NCBI RefSeq assembly: GCF_000184745.1
Contig: NC_014931.1
Location: forward strand, 5,022,001-5,086,000
Direction of reading: 5' to 3'
From: Variovorax paradoxus EPS
GTDB taxonomy: Bacteria > Pseudomonadota > Gammaproteobacteria > Burkholderiales > Burkholderiaceae_C
Length of the DNA stretch: 64,000 bases
Part shown: piece after piece, positions 29,865 to 38,949 of the stretch
Numbering within the stretch: the first letter of the stretch is position 1
Layout of the letters: the number at the start of each line of letters is the position of its first letter
The notes under the pieces: model-generated
Told to the model about the DNA's origin: nothing
Databases searched by the model: none
Seen by the model: only the letters and a program-made list of their open reading frames with translations
Made by a program: the position numbers and the translations under genes

Positions 29865-31084
29865 CGAATGCCGGCGGCCATGGCCACGGGCTGTCGGCGA
29901 AATTCGGTGAGATACAGCAGCAACGCCAGCGACACGAAGCCACCGCCGAGCAGGCACAACCCCGTCCAGCCGTGGAAGGCATACACCGCCGCCGCAATGC
30001 CCGACGCCATTGCCGCGCAGATAAAAATGAACGTCATGAAAAGGCCATTGAGCCGACCGCGCAGTTCGGGCGCCAGCATGAAGAGGCTGCGGAAGTTCAG
30101 CACCTGGCACAGCTGCACCGCCCCATCGAGCAGGATGCCGGCCGCGACCAGTCCGGCCAGCGAATGGAAGTGCATCGACACGGCGCCGAGCACGAACGAC
30201 AACAGCGCGACGACGATGGCCGCGCCCGTCGCAGGGCGCGTCAAGCCACGGTCGGCGAGTCGACCAGCCACCGGTGCCAGCAGCGCCCCCGCCGCACCGG
30301 CCAGCGCGAACAGGCCGATGCCGCGCTGCCCCATCCCGAACTCATGCACCAGCGCCAGCGGCACGGCCGTCCAGAACGCCTGGAAGGCCGCGAACATCAT
30401 CCCCTGGTACCAGCCGCGCCGGCGCAGCAGCGGCGTGTTCCACACGATGCCCGGCAGCGACGCCATGGTGCGTGCATAGCCGATCGACGCATGCGGCCGG
30501 CGCTCGGGCAGCACGCGCCACAGCACGGCGATGAGCGTGGCCATGAGCACGGCCGAGATCCAGAACAGCGCGCGCCAGCCCAGGCTCGCGGCCACCATGC
30601 TGGCGAAGGGGCGCGACAGCATGATCCCGCCCAGCAGGCCCGCCATGATGTTGCCGACCACCTTGCCGCGCGTGGCCTCGGGCGCGAGGTGCGAGGCAAA
30701 GGGCAGCAGCACCTGCGCCGCGACCGCGCAGGCGCCGACCATGAAGGACGCCGCAAGAAAGGTCACGGCCGAGTTCGAGAGCGCGATGCCCACCAGCCCG
30801 ATGACCGCGCCGAACAGCGCGCCGACGATCAGGCGCCGGTTCTCGACCACGTCGGCCAGCGGCACCAGCAGCAACAGGCCTGCACCGTAGCCGAGCTGGG
30901 TCAGCGTCATGATCAAGCCGGCCAGGCCCGCATGGAGCTCCAGTGCGTCGGAGATCGGGCCGATCAGCGGCTGCGCGTAGTAGATGTTGGCCACGCACAG
31001 GCCGCAGGCCACGGCGAAGACGAAGGTCAGCGCGGGCGTGAGGCCGGCCGCGGGCGGATGGGAAGCATTGGAAGAAGAAGACAC
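29861..31084 (-). CDS. MFS transporter
   Basis: 407 aa from a GTG at 31084; there is no in-frame ATG near the first membrane segment, and the open frame runs back to 31348 without family resemblance. Twelve hydrophobic segments. The first reads LTFVFAVACGLCVANIYYAQPLIGPIS, and the loop between segments 2 and 3 reads LVPLADVVENRRL, as in the drug/metabolite efflux branch of the family. The palindrome GGGTTAACCC lies 33 bp before the GTG. It is followed, with a 4-base overlap, by the unknown membrane protein. Confidence 0.85.
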   Translation of the reverse strand: MSSSSNASHPPAAGLTPALTFVFAVACGLCVANIYYAQPLIGPISDALELHAGLAGLIMTLTQLGYGAGLLLLVPLADVVENRRLIVGALFGAVIGLVGIALSNSAVTFLAASFMVGACAVAAQVLLPFASHLAPEATRGKVVGNIMAGLLGGIMLSRPFASMVAASLGWRALFWISAVLMATLIAVLWRVLPERRPHASIGYARTMASLPGIVWNTPLLRRRGWYQGMMFAAFQAFWTAVPLALVHEFGMGQRGIGLFALAGAAGALLAPVAGRLADRGLTRPATGAAIVVALLSFVLGAVSMHFHSLAGLVAAGILLDGAVQLCQVLNFRSLFMLAPELRGRLNGLFMTFIFICAAMASGIAAAVYAFHGWTGLCLLGGGFVSLALLLYLTEFRRQPVAMAAGIR

Positions 31085-31116
31085 GAGGAATCCCGTTCGA
31101 GAGAGGGCCGACTTAG

Positions 31117-31126
31117 GGGTTAACCC
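31117..31126. promoter_or_regulatory. Palindrome upstream of MFS gene
   Basis: A perfect 10-bp palindrome, GGGTTAACCC, lies 33 bp upstream of the MFS start. A similar element, AGGGTAAACCCT, lies 51 bp upstream of the other MFS gene (43074-43085). Possibly an operator; the binding factor is unknown. Confidence 0.35.
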
Positions 31127-31178
31127 GAAGCCGGCTGACCATAGCACGCAGGTTCGGTTTCTGCAGGCGCAAGCCCGA

Positions 31179-32117
31179 TCAGTGCAGGCTGGTCGGACGG
31201 CCCGATGCGACCCAGGCGTCGAGCCCGCCGGTGAGCGGCAAGGCGCGCCGCGCACCGCGTGCCAGCAGCACGCGCGCGGCCTGGGCGGCCGACACTTCGT
31301 TGGGGCAGTTGCAGTACAGCACCACGTCGCGGTTCGAATCGATCGCAAGGTCGAGATGACGGTGCTGCAACGCCTTCAGCGTGTACGGCAGCGCGCCCGG
31401 AATGCGGCGCGGATCGACCTGCACGCCAGCCTTGCCGCGCACGTCAATGATCAACGGCGGCTCCTCGCCGCTCAGGAGTTCGTGCAGTTCCTCGACCGAG
31501 ATGCGCGGCATGCCGGTGAGCCGCATGAAGGCGCGGCGGCGCCAGTAGCGCACGGCGAGGATCACCAGCAGCAGCACCGCGATCGCGGCGGTGGCGATGC
31601 CGCCGGCCTGTGCCAGCACGGCGAGCACTTCCTGAATCTGGTCGCGGAAGACCCAGCCGAGGCCGAGAAAGAGGCCCGTCCAGATGAGCGCGGCGCCCAC
31701 GTCGAAGCCGACGAAGCGCCGCACCGACATGCCCAGCGCCCCCGCCATCGGCGGCGCGACCACCGAGACGCCGGGCACGAACTTGGCCGCGACGAGCGAC
31801 AGGCCGCCCCAGTCGGTGATGAGCGATTCGCCGCGCCGCACGCAGGAGTCGGGCGACAGCGAGATGCGGCACAGGAGCCGCATGAAGCGGTAGCCGAAGC
31901 GCCGGCCCGCATAGAACCAGGCGCCGTCGCCCAACAGGTTGGCAACGACCGCGGCGAGCACCACGCCGATGACCGACACATCGCCCGCCGCGAGCAGCGC
32001 GCCCGTGACCACCAGCACCGCGGCCGCCGGCACCGGCAGTCCGAGGCGGGCAGCGAAACTGGCGACGAACACCACCAGGATCGCGTTCTGCACCAGCAGC
32101 GACATCAGCTGTGCCAT
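31179..32117 (-). CDS. DedA-family membrane protein fused to a rhodanese domain
   Basis: 312 aa from the ATG at 32117 (AAAGG upstream). Residues about 5-200 are a DedA/SNARE-associated membrane domain: GDGAWFYAGRRFGYR, the LVAAKFVPGVSVVAPPMAGALGMS motif and a last helix near 185-205. Residues about 215-312 are a rhodanese domain (PLIIDVRGKAGVQVDPRRIPGAL) whose active-site loop is YCNCPNEVSAAQAA, with cysteines in place for sulfur transfer. DedA proteins help lipid carriers cross the membrane or maintain membrane potential; the purpose of the fusion is not known to me. It is the only gene in its transcription unit upstream of the MFS pair. Confidence 0.88.
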   Translation of the reverse strand: MAQLMSLLVQNAILVVFVASFAARLGLPVPAAAVLVVTGALLAAGDVSVIGVVLAAVVANLLGDGAWFYAGRRFGYRFMRLLCRISLSPDSCVRRGESLITDWGGLSLVAAKFVPGVSVVAPPMAGALGMSVRRFVGFDVGAALIWTGLFLGLGWVFRDQIQEVLAVLAQAGGIATAAIAVLLLVILAVRYWRRRAFMRLTGMPRISVEELHELLSGEEPPLIIDVRGKAGVQVDPRRIPGALPYTLKALQHRHLDLAIDSNRDVVLYCNCPNEVSAAQAARVLLARGARRALPLTGGLDAWVASGRPTSLH

Positions 32118-32235
32118 GCCAGCCTTTCGGTCGATGCGCGAAGCAGTTGCGGGGTGGGAGCGGGGTTCATGCGAGCCCCGATTGTCCGGCATGGTCCAAG
32201 AACGTACCGGGCGCAGGCCATTCGAAACCGCCGTT

Positions 32236-33630
32236 TCAGCCGGTCCGCGAGACGCTGAAAGCGAAGGTGTTCACTCCGCCTTCGCTCGAAGCGCTGACCT
32301 GCCCGCCATGCATGCTCGCCACCGCCTTGACGATGGCCAGGCCCAGCCCGTGGCCGTGGTGCTCGCCGCCACCGTCGTTGCGGGCAGCGTCTACGCGGTA
32401 GAAGCGGTCGAACAGGTGCTGCAGGTGCGCCTCGTCGATGGCCGCGCCGGGGTTCGACACCGCGATCCATGTCGCCGCAGGTCCTTCGCGCAGCGTGACG
32501 GTGATCTGCGCGCCCGGCGTCGAGTGCTCGATGGCGTTCTGCAGCAGGTTCGACATCGCGCGGCGGAACAGCGCGCTCTCCAGCCGCGCCTCGGCCTGCA
32601 CGTCGCCCGCGATGCCGACCTGCGTGCGGCTTTCGTCCAGCACGAACTCGAAGAAGTCGATGGTCTTGCGCACCTCCAGCGCCACGGGCGTGAGCACCAG
32701 CCCGGTGGCCACTTCGCCGCGGTCGGCGCGCGCCAGAAAGAGCATGTCGTTGACGATGGAGCGCAGCCGCTCCAGGTCTTCCAAGTTGGCCTGCAGCACC
32801 TCTTCGAAGTCGCCCGCACTGCGCTGGCGCGAGAGCGCCACCTGCGTGCTGCCGATGAGGTTGGCCAGCGGCGTGCGCAGCTCGTGCGCCACGTCGGCAT
32901 TGAAGGCCTCGAGCTGGCCGTACGCCTCTTCGAGCCGGCTGAGCGCGCCGTTGAAGGCCTCGGCGAGCGCGGAGAGTTCGACCGGCAGCGCCGTCGTCTG
33001 CAAGCGCTGGGACAGCGTCTTGGGCCGCAGCGCCTGCGCCTCGCCCGACAGGCGCTCCAGAGGCCGCAGTCCGACCCGTGCGATCCAGTAGCCCGCCAGC
33101 ACAACCACCAGCACGCCGCCGAGCCCGAGCATCAGCAGCGCGCTCAAGAAGGTCTTGCGGGTGCGCTCGTAGGGCTCCGAGTTGCGCCCCACGATGAGCC
33201 GCACCGCCGGCCGACCCTCGAACGGCGGGATGTGGACCGAGAGCGTACGGAACGGCCGCTCCTGCCCCGGCAGCAGGATGCTGCTGCTGCGCCCGTTGGC
33301 TTCGCGGGTGAGGCCGTCGAGCTCGGCCAGGCCCTTGCCGTACTGGAAGCGCGGATCGTCGCTCAGCACCCAGAAGCGCACGCTGCCGTCCTCGGGCGTG
33401 AGCGCGTCCATGCGGGTCTGCACGCGCGACCAGCGGTCGGCGGTGCCGATGGCGCCGATCCAGTACTGAAGGCTCTTCAGGGTGGTGTCGAGCTCTTCGT
33501 ACTGGTGACGCTCCAGCTCGCGCACCAGCACGCCGTGCAATGCGGCACCGATGAGCGCAAAGGTGGCGAGCGCCGCCGCCGCGAACATCGCCACCAGCCG
33601 CACGGTGATGGAGCCCTTCACGAGCTTCAC
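32236..33630 (-). CDS. Heavy-metal-type sensor histidine kinase (CusS/IrlS-like)
   Basis: 464 aa from the GTG at 33630, which overlaps the response regulator stop (GTGA) and has GGAGGG upstream. Transmembrane segments about 10-32 and 162-184 flank a periplasmic sensor; a HAMP domain follows, then HisKA with His249 in [21 protein letters not shown] and an HATPase with [10 protein letters not shown] and [19 protein letters not shown]. This is the architecture of metal-responsive kinases, but it sits next to a multidrug-type RND pump, so the signal may not be a metal. Confidence 0.9.
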   Translation of the reverse strand: MKLVKGSITVRLVAMFAAAALATFALIGAALHGVLVRELERHQYEELDTTLKSLQYWIGAIGTADRWSRVQTRMDALTPEDGSVRFWVLSDDPRFQYGKGLAELDGLTREANGRSSSILLPGQERPFRTLSVHIPPFEGRPAVRLIVGRNSEPYERTRKTFLSALLMLGLGGVLVVVLAGYWIARVGLRPLERLSGEAQALRPKTLSQRLQTTALPVELSALAEAFNGALSRLEEAYGQLEAFNADVAHELRTPLANLIGSTQVALSRQRSAGDFEEVLQANLEDLERLRSIVNDMLFLARADRGEVATGLVLTPVALEVRKTIDFFEFVLDESRTQVGIAGDVQAEARLESALFRRAMSNLLQNAIEHSTPGAQITVTLREGPAATWIAVSNPGAAIDEAHLQHLFDRFYRVDAARNDGGGEHHGHGLGLAIVKAVASMHGGQVSASSEGGVNTFAFSVSRTG

Positions 33631-34334
33631 AGGGCGCCGCCCTCCCCTTGGGCTTCGCTCTCCGTGTCCCTCAACTCCATCACGTAGCCCATGCCGCGGA
33701 TCGTGTGCAGCAGCTTGGGGCTGAAGGGCGCATCGATCTTGTCGCGCAGCCGCTTGATCGCCACCTCGACCACGTTGGTGTTGCTGTCGAAGTTCATGTC
33801 CCACACCAGCTCGGCGATGGCGGTCTTCGAGAGAATTTCGCCCTGACGGCGCGCGAGCACGGCGAGCAGCGCGAACTCCTTGGCCGTGAGGTCGATGCGC
33901 GTCGCACCGCGGAAGGCCTTGCGCGCGAGCAGGTCGATCTGCAGGTTGGCGATGCGCAGTTGCACCGGCTCTTGCTTGCGGCCGCGCCGGTTGAGCGCCT
34001 GCAGGCGTGCCAGCAGTTCGAGGAACGAGAAAGGCTTGACGAGGTAGTCGTCCGCGCCTTCGTGCAGGCCCTTGATGCGGTCTTCGACGCGGTCACGCGC
34101 GGTGAGCATGATGACCGGCGTCTGCTTGACGGCGCGCAATGCGCGCAGCACCGCGAAGCCGTCCTGCCCCGGCAGCATCACGTCGAGCACGATCACGTCG
34201 TAGTCGTGGGTGAGCGCGAGGTGCTGGCCGTCGATGCCGTTGTGCGCCGCGTCGACCGTGCAGCCCTGCTCGGTCAGGCCCTTGCTGAGGTAGTCGGCGG
34301 TTCTCAGTTCGTCTTCGACAATCAGGATCTTCAT
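33627..34334 (-). CDS. OmpR-family response regulator (CusR/IrlR-like)
   Basis: 235 aa. Receiver domain with ED7-8, phosphoacceptor Asp51 ([14 protein letters not shown]) and Lys in DYLVKPFSF; the C-terminal winged helix reads [55 protein letters not shown]. It is read together with the kinase downstream. It lies 211 bp after the RND gene, a gap filled with REP and 18-bp repeats, so it may have its own promoter or be read through from the pump operon. Confidence 0.92.
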   Translation of the reverse strand: MKILIVEDELRTADYLSKGLTEQGCTVDAAHNGIDGQHLALTHDYDVIVLDVMLPGQDGFAVLRALRAVKQTPVIMLTARDRVEDRIKGLHEGADDYLVKPFSFLELLARLQALNRRGRKQEPVQLRIANLQIDLLARKAFRGATRIDLTAKEFALLAVLARRQGEILSKTAIAELVWDMNFDSNTNVVEVAIKRLRDKIDAPFSPKLLHTIRGMGYVMELRDTESEAQGEGGAL

Positions 34335-34361
34335 GGCGTTGCTGCTCTCTTCTTCGACCGA

Positions 34362-34469
34362 CCGTTCGCACTGACAAACCCGTTTGCGCTGACAAACCCG
34401 TTCGTACTGACAAACCCATTTGCGCTGACAAACCCGTTCGCGCTGACAAACCCGTTCGCACTGAGCTTG
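34362..34469. repeat. 18-bp tandem repeat (five units plus a partial)
   Basis: Five units of 18 bp, consensus CCGTTCGCGCTGACAAAC, run from 34362 to 34451, followed by a sixth that turns into a REP arm at 34452. The unit looks like a truncated REP arm that has multiplied. It lies between the RND gene and the response regulator start. Confidence 0.92.
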
Positions 34470-34517
34470 TCGAAGTGCCAGTTCGGTAACGGCTTCGACA
34501 AGCTCAGCCCGAACGGT
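34452..34517. repeat. REP element (paired inverted arms)
   Basis: Inverted arms CCGTTCGCACTGAGCTTG (34452 on) and a right arm ending AAGCTCAGCCCGAACGG (to about 34516) form a long imperfect hairpin. The same arms make up the 97-bp array at 7094-9030 and the REP inside urtC. Confidence 0.9.
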
Positions 34518-34545
34518 CTGTGGTGCATCCAGTTCCTCGCATCGA

Positions 34546-37500
34546 TCAATGCGCCTCGGCCACCGGTGGAGTCTCGCCGCCCTCTCCTTTCGCTGCCTTC
34601 CTGGCCTTGCGCGCTTCCTTGCGGCGCAGGTACCAGAAGTGGGCGCGGTCCAGGTACAGGTAGACCACCGGCGTGGTGAACAAGGTGAGCGCCTGCGAGA
34701 GTATCAGCCCGCCGACCATCGCGTAGCCCAGCGGCCGGCGCAGCTCCGAGCCCGAGCCGTGGCCCAGCATCAATGGCAGGCCCGAGAGCAACGCGCACAT
34801 CGTGGTCATCATGATCGGGCGGAAGCGCAACAGGCACGCCTGGTAGATCGCCTCCTTGGGTTCCATGCCCTGCTCGCGCTCGGCCTTGAGCGCGAAGTCG
34901 ATCATCATGATTCCGTTCTTCTTCACGATGCCGATGAGCAGGATGATGCCGATCAGCGCGATCACGCTGAGGTCGTAGCCTCCCGCCATGAGGATCAGCA
35001 GCGCGCCCACGCCGGCCGATGGCAGCGTCGAGAGAATCGTGAGCGGGTGGATGTAGCTCTCGTACAGGAGGCCCAGCACGATGTACACCGCCACCAGCGC
35101 CGCGGCGATGAGGTAGGGCTGCGACGAGAGCGAATCCTGGAAGGCCTGCGCCGTGCCCTGGAACGCGCCGCTCAGCGACTGCGGAATGCCCATCTCGGCC
35201 TGCGCCTTGTTGATGGCGTTGACCGCATCGCCCAGCGCATGGCCCGGCGCGAGGTTGAACGAGATCGTCACCGCCGGGAACTGGCCCTGGTGGCTGATCG
35301 AGAGGTATGCGGTCTTGCTCGTGTCCACCTTCACGAAGGTCGAGAGCGGCACTTGCTGGCCCGTGAGCGGCGAGGTGAGGTACAGCTTGCTGAAGAGCGC
35401 CGGGTCTTTCTGCAGTTCGGGCGTGACTTCGAGCACCACGTGGTAGCTGTTGAGCTGCGTGAAGTACTGCGCCACCTGGCGCTGGCCGATCGCGTCGTAC
35501 AGCGTCGCATCGATGACGCTCGGCGAAATGCCGAAGCTCGATGCGCGGTCGCGGTCGATGGTCAGCACGGCCGAGGCGGCGGCGTTCTGCTGGTCGGAGG
35601 CCAGGTCGGTGATCTCCGGAATCTGCCGGAAGCGCGCGAGCAGCTTCGGCGCCCAGGTGTTGAGCTCGTCCAGGTTCGAGTCGGTCACCGTGTACTGGTA
35701 TTGCGTCCGCGACGAGCGGCCGCCCACGCGGATGTCCTGCCCCGCCTGCAGGAACAGGTTCACGCCCTGCACCTTGGCCAGTTGCGGACGCAACCGCGTG
35801 ATGATCTCGTCGGCGCTCGCGGTGCGGCCCTCGTCCTTGGGCTTCAGGTTGATGTAGAAGTTGCCGGTGTTGAAGGTCGACGAACTGCCGTTCATGCCGA
35901 AGGCCGAGACGTCCGGGTCCTTGCGCACCACATCGGCCAGCTCCAGCATGCGTGCGTTCATCGAGGCGAACGAAGCGTCCTGCGCCGACTCGGCAAAGCC
36001 CGAGATGAAGCCCGTGTCCTGCTGCGGGAAGAAGCCCTTGGGGATGACCATGAACAGAAAGCCCGTCGCCGCCACCGTGGCGATGAAGACCATCAGCGTG
36101 ATGAACTGGTGGTCGAGCACCACATGCAGGCCGCGCTTGTAGCCGTTGAGCATCGCGTCGAAGCCGCGCTCGAACAACAAGTAGAGCCGGCCGTGCTTGC
36201 GTGCATGCTCGTTCTTCAGGAAGCGCGAGCACAGCATCGGCGTGAGCGTCAGCGAGATGACCACCGACACCACGATGGTCAGCGTGACCGTCACCGCGAA
36301 CTCGCGGAACAGCCGCCCCACGATGCCGCCCATGAGCAGCAGTGGAATGAACACCGCAATCAGCGACACGGAAATCGAGATGATCGTGAAGCCGATCTCG
36401 CCCGCGCCCTTGTACGCGGCTTCCAGCGGCGACATGCCCTCTTCCACGTAGCGGTAGATGTTCTCCAGCATCACGATGGCGTCGTCCACCACGAAGCCGA
36501 CCGCGATGGTGAGCGCCATGAGCGAGAGGTTGTCCAGGCTGTAGCCCAGCAGGTACATCACCGCGACCGTGCCCAGCAGTGCGAGGGGCACTGTCACGCT
36601 CGGGATGAGCGTGGCTGGCACATTGCGCAGGAACACGAAGATCACCGCCACCACGAGCGCGATGGTCAGGAGCAGCGTGAACTCCACGTCGAGCACCGAG
36701 GCGCGGATCGTCTGCGTGCGATCGACCAGCGCGTTGACTTCCACCGTCGGCGGAATCGAGGCCTTCAGGCGCGGCATGGCGGCGTTGATGCGGTCCACCG
36801 TCTCGATCACATTCGCGCCCGGCTGCTTGGTGATGGCGAGCACGATGGAGCGACCGTTCTGGATGGTGTTGCCTTCGGGTGCCGCCGCGCCCGCGTAGGC
36901 CCAGCCGGCAATCTTCGCGTTCTCGGGGCCGTCGATGGCCACGCCCAGGTCGCGCACGCGGATCGGCGCGCCGTTGCGGTAGGCCAGGATCACGTCGTTC
37001 CACGGCTGGGCCTTCAGCAACTGGTCATTCGTGTAGACGGTGAAGCTCTGGTTCGGCCCGTCGATGGTGCCCTTGGGCGCGTTCACCGTGGCCGACGAGA
37101 GCACCGTGCGCACGTCTTCCAGGCTGAGGCCGAGCGCGGCGAGCTTGGCCGGGTCGAGCTGCACGCGCACCGCGGGCTTCTGCGCGCCACCGATGTTGAC
37201 CAGGCCCACGCCCGCGATCTGCGAGATCTGCTGCGCGAGGATGTTGTCGGCGTAGTCGTTCACCTCGGTGAGCGGCAGCGTCTTCGATTGCACCGAGAGG
37301 ATGAGGATGGGCGAATCCGCAGGGTTCACCTTGCGAAAGCTCGGCGGGCTCGGCAGGTTGGCCGGCAGCTGGCCGGTGGAAGCGGTGATGGCCGCCTGCA
37401 CGTCGAGCGCGGCGGCGTCGATGTTGCGGTCCAGGTCGAACTGCAGTGTGATCTGCGTGGAGCCGAGGCCGCTGGTCGAGGTCATCTGCGAGAGGCCCGC

Positions 37501-37722
37501 GATGAGCGAGAACTGCCGCTCCAGCGGCTGCGCCACGTTGGAGGCCATCGTCTCCGGGCTCGCGCCCGGCAGGTTGGCCGACACCTGAATCGTCGGAAAG
37601 TCGACCTGCGGCAGCGGCGCCACCGGCAGCAGCGGGAACACCGCCGCACCGACCAGCAGGATGGCCAGCGCGAGCAGCGTGGTGCCGATCGGGCGCTTGA
37701 TGAATCCGGCGGAAATGCTCAA
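34546..37722 (-). CDS. RND multidrug efflux permease (MdtB/MdtC-like)
   Basis: 1,058 aa, 12 transmembrane segments with two large periplasmic loops, the HAE1 type. The N-terminus ([20 protein letters not shown] ... [30 protein letters not shown]) and [13 protein letters not shown] in helix 4, with the proton-relay aspartates, are as in MdtB/MdtC and AcrB. The inner-membrane pump would export drugs or other amphiphiles with proton import. Enteric MdtB and MdtC work as a mixed trimer, but only one permease gene is present here. Its start overlaps the adaptor stop by 4 bases. Confidence 0.93.
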   Translation of the reverse strand: MSISAGFIKRPIGTTLLALAILLVGAAVFPLLPVAPLPQVDFPTIQVSANLPGASPETMASNVAQPLERQFSLIAGLSQMTSTSGLGSTQITLQFDLDRNIDAAALDVQAAITASTGQLPANLPSPPSFRKVNPADSPILILSVQSKTLPLTEVNDYADNILAQQISQIAGVGLVNIGGAQKPAVRVQLDPAKLAALGLSLEDVRTVLSSATVNAPKGTIDGPNQSFTVYTNDQLLKAQPWNDVILAYRNGAPIRVRDLGVAIDGPENAKIAGWAYAGAAAPEGNTIQNGRSIVLAITKQPGANVIETVDRINAAMPRLKASIPPTVEVNALVDRTQTIRASVLDVEFTLLLTIALVVAVIFVFLRNVPATLIPSVTVPLALLGTVAVMYLLGYSLDNLSLMALTIAVGFVVDDAIVMLENIYRYVEEGMSPLEAAYKGAGEIGFTIISISVSLIAVFIPLLLMGGIVGRLFREFAVTVTLTIVVSVVISLTLTPMLCSRFLKNEHARKHGRLYLLFERGFDAMLNGYKRGLHVVLDHQFITLMVFIATVAATGFLFMVIPKGFFPQQDTGFISGFAESAQDASFASMNARMLELADVVRKDPDVSAFGMNGSSSTFNTGNFYINLKPKDEGRTASADEIITRLRPQLAKVQGVNLFLQAGQDIRVGGRSSRTQYQYTVTDSNLDELNTWAPKLLARFRQIPEITDLASDQQNAAASAVLTIDRDRASSFGISPSVIDATLYDAIGQRQVAQYFTQLNSYHVVLEVTPELQKDPALFSKLYLTSPLTGQQVPLSTFVKVDTSKTAYLSISHQGQFPAVTISFNLAPGHALGDAVNAINKAQAEMGIPQSLSGAFQGTAQAFQDSLSSQPYLIAAALVAVYIVLGLLYESYIHPLTILSTLPSAGVGALLILMAGGYDLSVIALIGIILLIGIVKKNGIMMIDFALKAEREQGMEPKEAIYQACLLRFRPIMMTTMCALLSGLPLMLGHGSGSELRRPLGYAMVGGLILSQALTLFTTPVVYLYLDRAHFWYLRRKEARKARKAAKGEGGETPPVAEAH

Positions 37723-38945
37723 TTGCCGCTCCCGGTGCGGGTCGCGACCTGGGCCGCGTTTCCGGTCTTGGTGGCCTTGGCATCCTTTGCAGTGGACGGC
37801 GGCTCGACGATGGTGGCGCCCGCGCGCAGCTTGTACTGGCCGTCGACCACCACGCGCTGGTCGGCACTCAAGCCCTTGTCGATCACGGCCACGCCGTCAG
37901 CGATCTGCACGACGTGCACGGGCACATTGCTCGCCTTGTTTTCCGCATCGACGACCCAGGCGTAGGTGCCGTCCTGTCCACGCTGGACGGCGGCGGCTGG
38001 GATGGTGAGCGCGCCCTGCCGGCGATCAAGCTGCAGTTGCACGTTGACGTACTGGCCGGGCCACAGCGTGTGCTGCGGGTTCGCGAAGCTGCCCTTGAGC
38101 TGCACCGTGCCGTTGGTGGTGTCGATCTGGTTGTTCAGCAGGATCAGCTTGCCGGCGCCGAGCATCTGGTTGCCCGCGCGGTCGTAGGCCACCACCGCGA
38201 GCGGCTGGTTGCTCTGCTGCTGCACGCGGTTGATGTCCTGCACAGAGTCTTCGGGCAGCGTGAACTGCACGGCGATGGGGTCGATCTGGTTGATGACGAC
38301 CAGCCCGTTGGTGTCGGCCGCATGCACGATGTTGCCGGGGTCCACCAGCCGCGCGCCGACGCGGCCGTTCATCGGCGAGACGATGCGCGTGAAGCTCAGC
38401 TGCACCTGGGCGAACTGCACCTGCGCGGCGTCGGTCTGCACGGTGGCGGCGAGCTGGTTGACCAGCGCCTTCTGCGTGTCGAGCTGCTGCTGCGTGGCGG
38501 CGTCCTGCGCGATGAGCGTGGTGTAGCGCTTCAGGTCCGCACGCGCGTTGGCGAGTTGGGCCTCGTCCTTCGCTCGGGTTGCCTGCGCCTGCGCGAGCTG
38601 CGCCTGAAGCGTGCGCGGGTCCAGTTGCGCGAGCAGCTGGCCGGCCTTCACGTCCTGCCCTTCGGTGAAGCCGACCTTGTCGAGCTGCCCGTCGATGCGC
38701 GCCTTGACGGTGACTGTGGCCATCGAGGCGACGGTGCCGATGCCCGAGCGGTAGACCTGCACGTTCTGCGGCGTGACGCGCGCGGTCGTCACCTGCACGG
38801 GCGGTGTCTTGGGTGCTTCGGGCTTGGCGCCGAAAGCCTTGTTGTGGTTGAGCGCCCAGGCGCTGCCACCCAGAACGATCACAAGCGTGGCGGCCGCGAC
38901 CCAGGTCGAGCGGCGCTGAAGAGGAGCTGAGGTTGTCGTCGTCAT
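37719..38945 (-). CDS. RND periplasmic adaptor (MdtA-like membrane fusion protein)
   Basis: 408 aa from the ATG at 38945. An N-terminal anchor or signal segment (WVAAATLVIVLGGSAWAL), then the lipoyl/hairpin region: VKARIDGQLDKVGFTEGQDVKAGQLLAQLD, a coiled-coil hairpin rich in Gln/Ala (LAQAQATRAKDEAQLANARADLKRYTTLIAQDAATQQQLDTQ split over residues 105-160), and the returning lipoyl half with VSPMNGRVGARLVDPGNIV. It bridges the inner-membrane pump and the outer-membrane channel. It starts 4 bp after the channel gene and overlaps the permease gene. Confidence 0.92.
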   Translation of the reverse strand: MTTTTSAPLQRRSTWVAAATLVIVLGGSAWALNHNKAFGAKPEAPKTPPVQVTTARVTPQNVQVYRSGIGTVASMATVTVKARIDGQLDKVGFTEGQDVKAGQLLAQLDPRTLQAQLAQAQATRAKDEAQLANARADLKRYTTLIAQDAATQQQLDTQKALVNQLAATVQTDAAQVQFAQVQLSFTRIVSPMNGRVGARLVDPGNIVHAADTNGLVVINQIDPIAVQFTLPEDSVQDINRVQQQSNQPLAVVAYDRAGNQMLGAGKLILLNNQIDTTNGTVQLKGSFANPQHTLWPGQYVNVQLQLDRRQGALTIPAAAVQRGQDGTYAWVVDAENKASNVPVHVVQIADGVAVIDKGLSADQRVVVDGQYKLRAGATIVEPPSTAKDAKATKTGNAAQVATRTGSGN

Positions 38946-38949
38946 GGCA

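Noticed and set aside
34549..37965. A 1,138-codon open frame on the plus strand opposite the RND permease
   Set aside because: It is an antisense shadow of a very GC-rich gene: its product is dominated by Arg, His, Asp and Gly-Val runs with no domain, while the opposite strand encodes a full RND pump.
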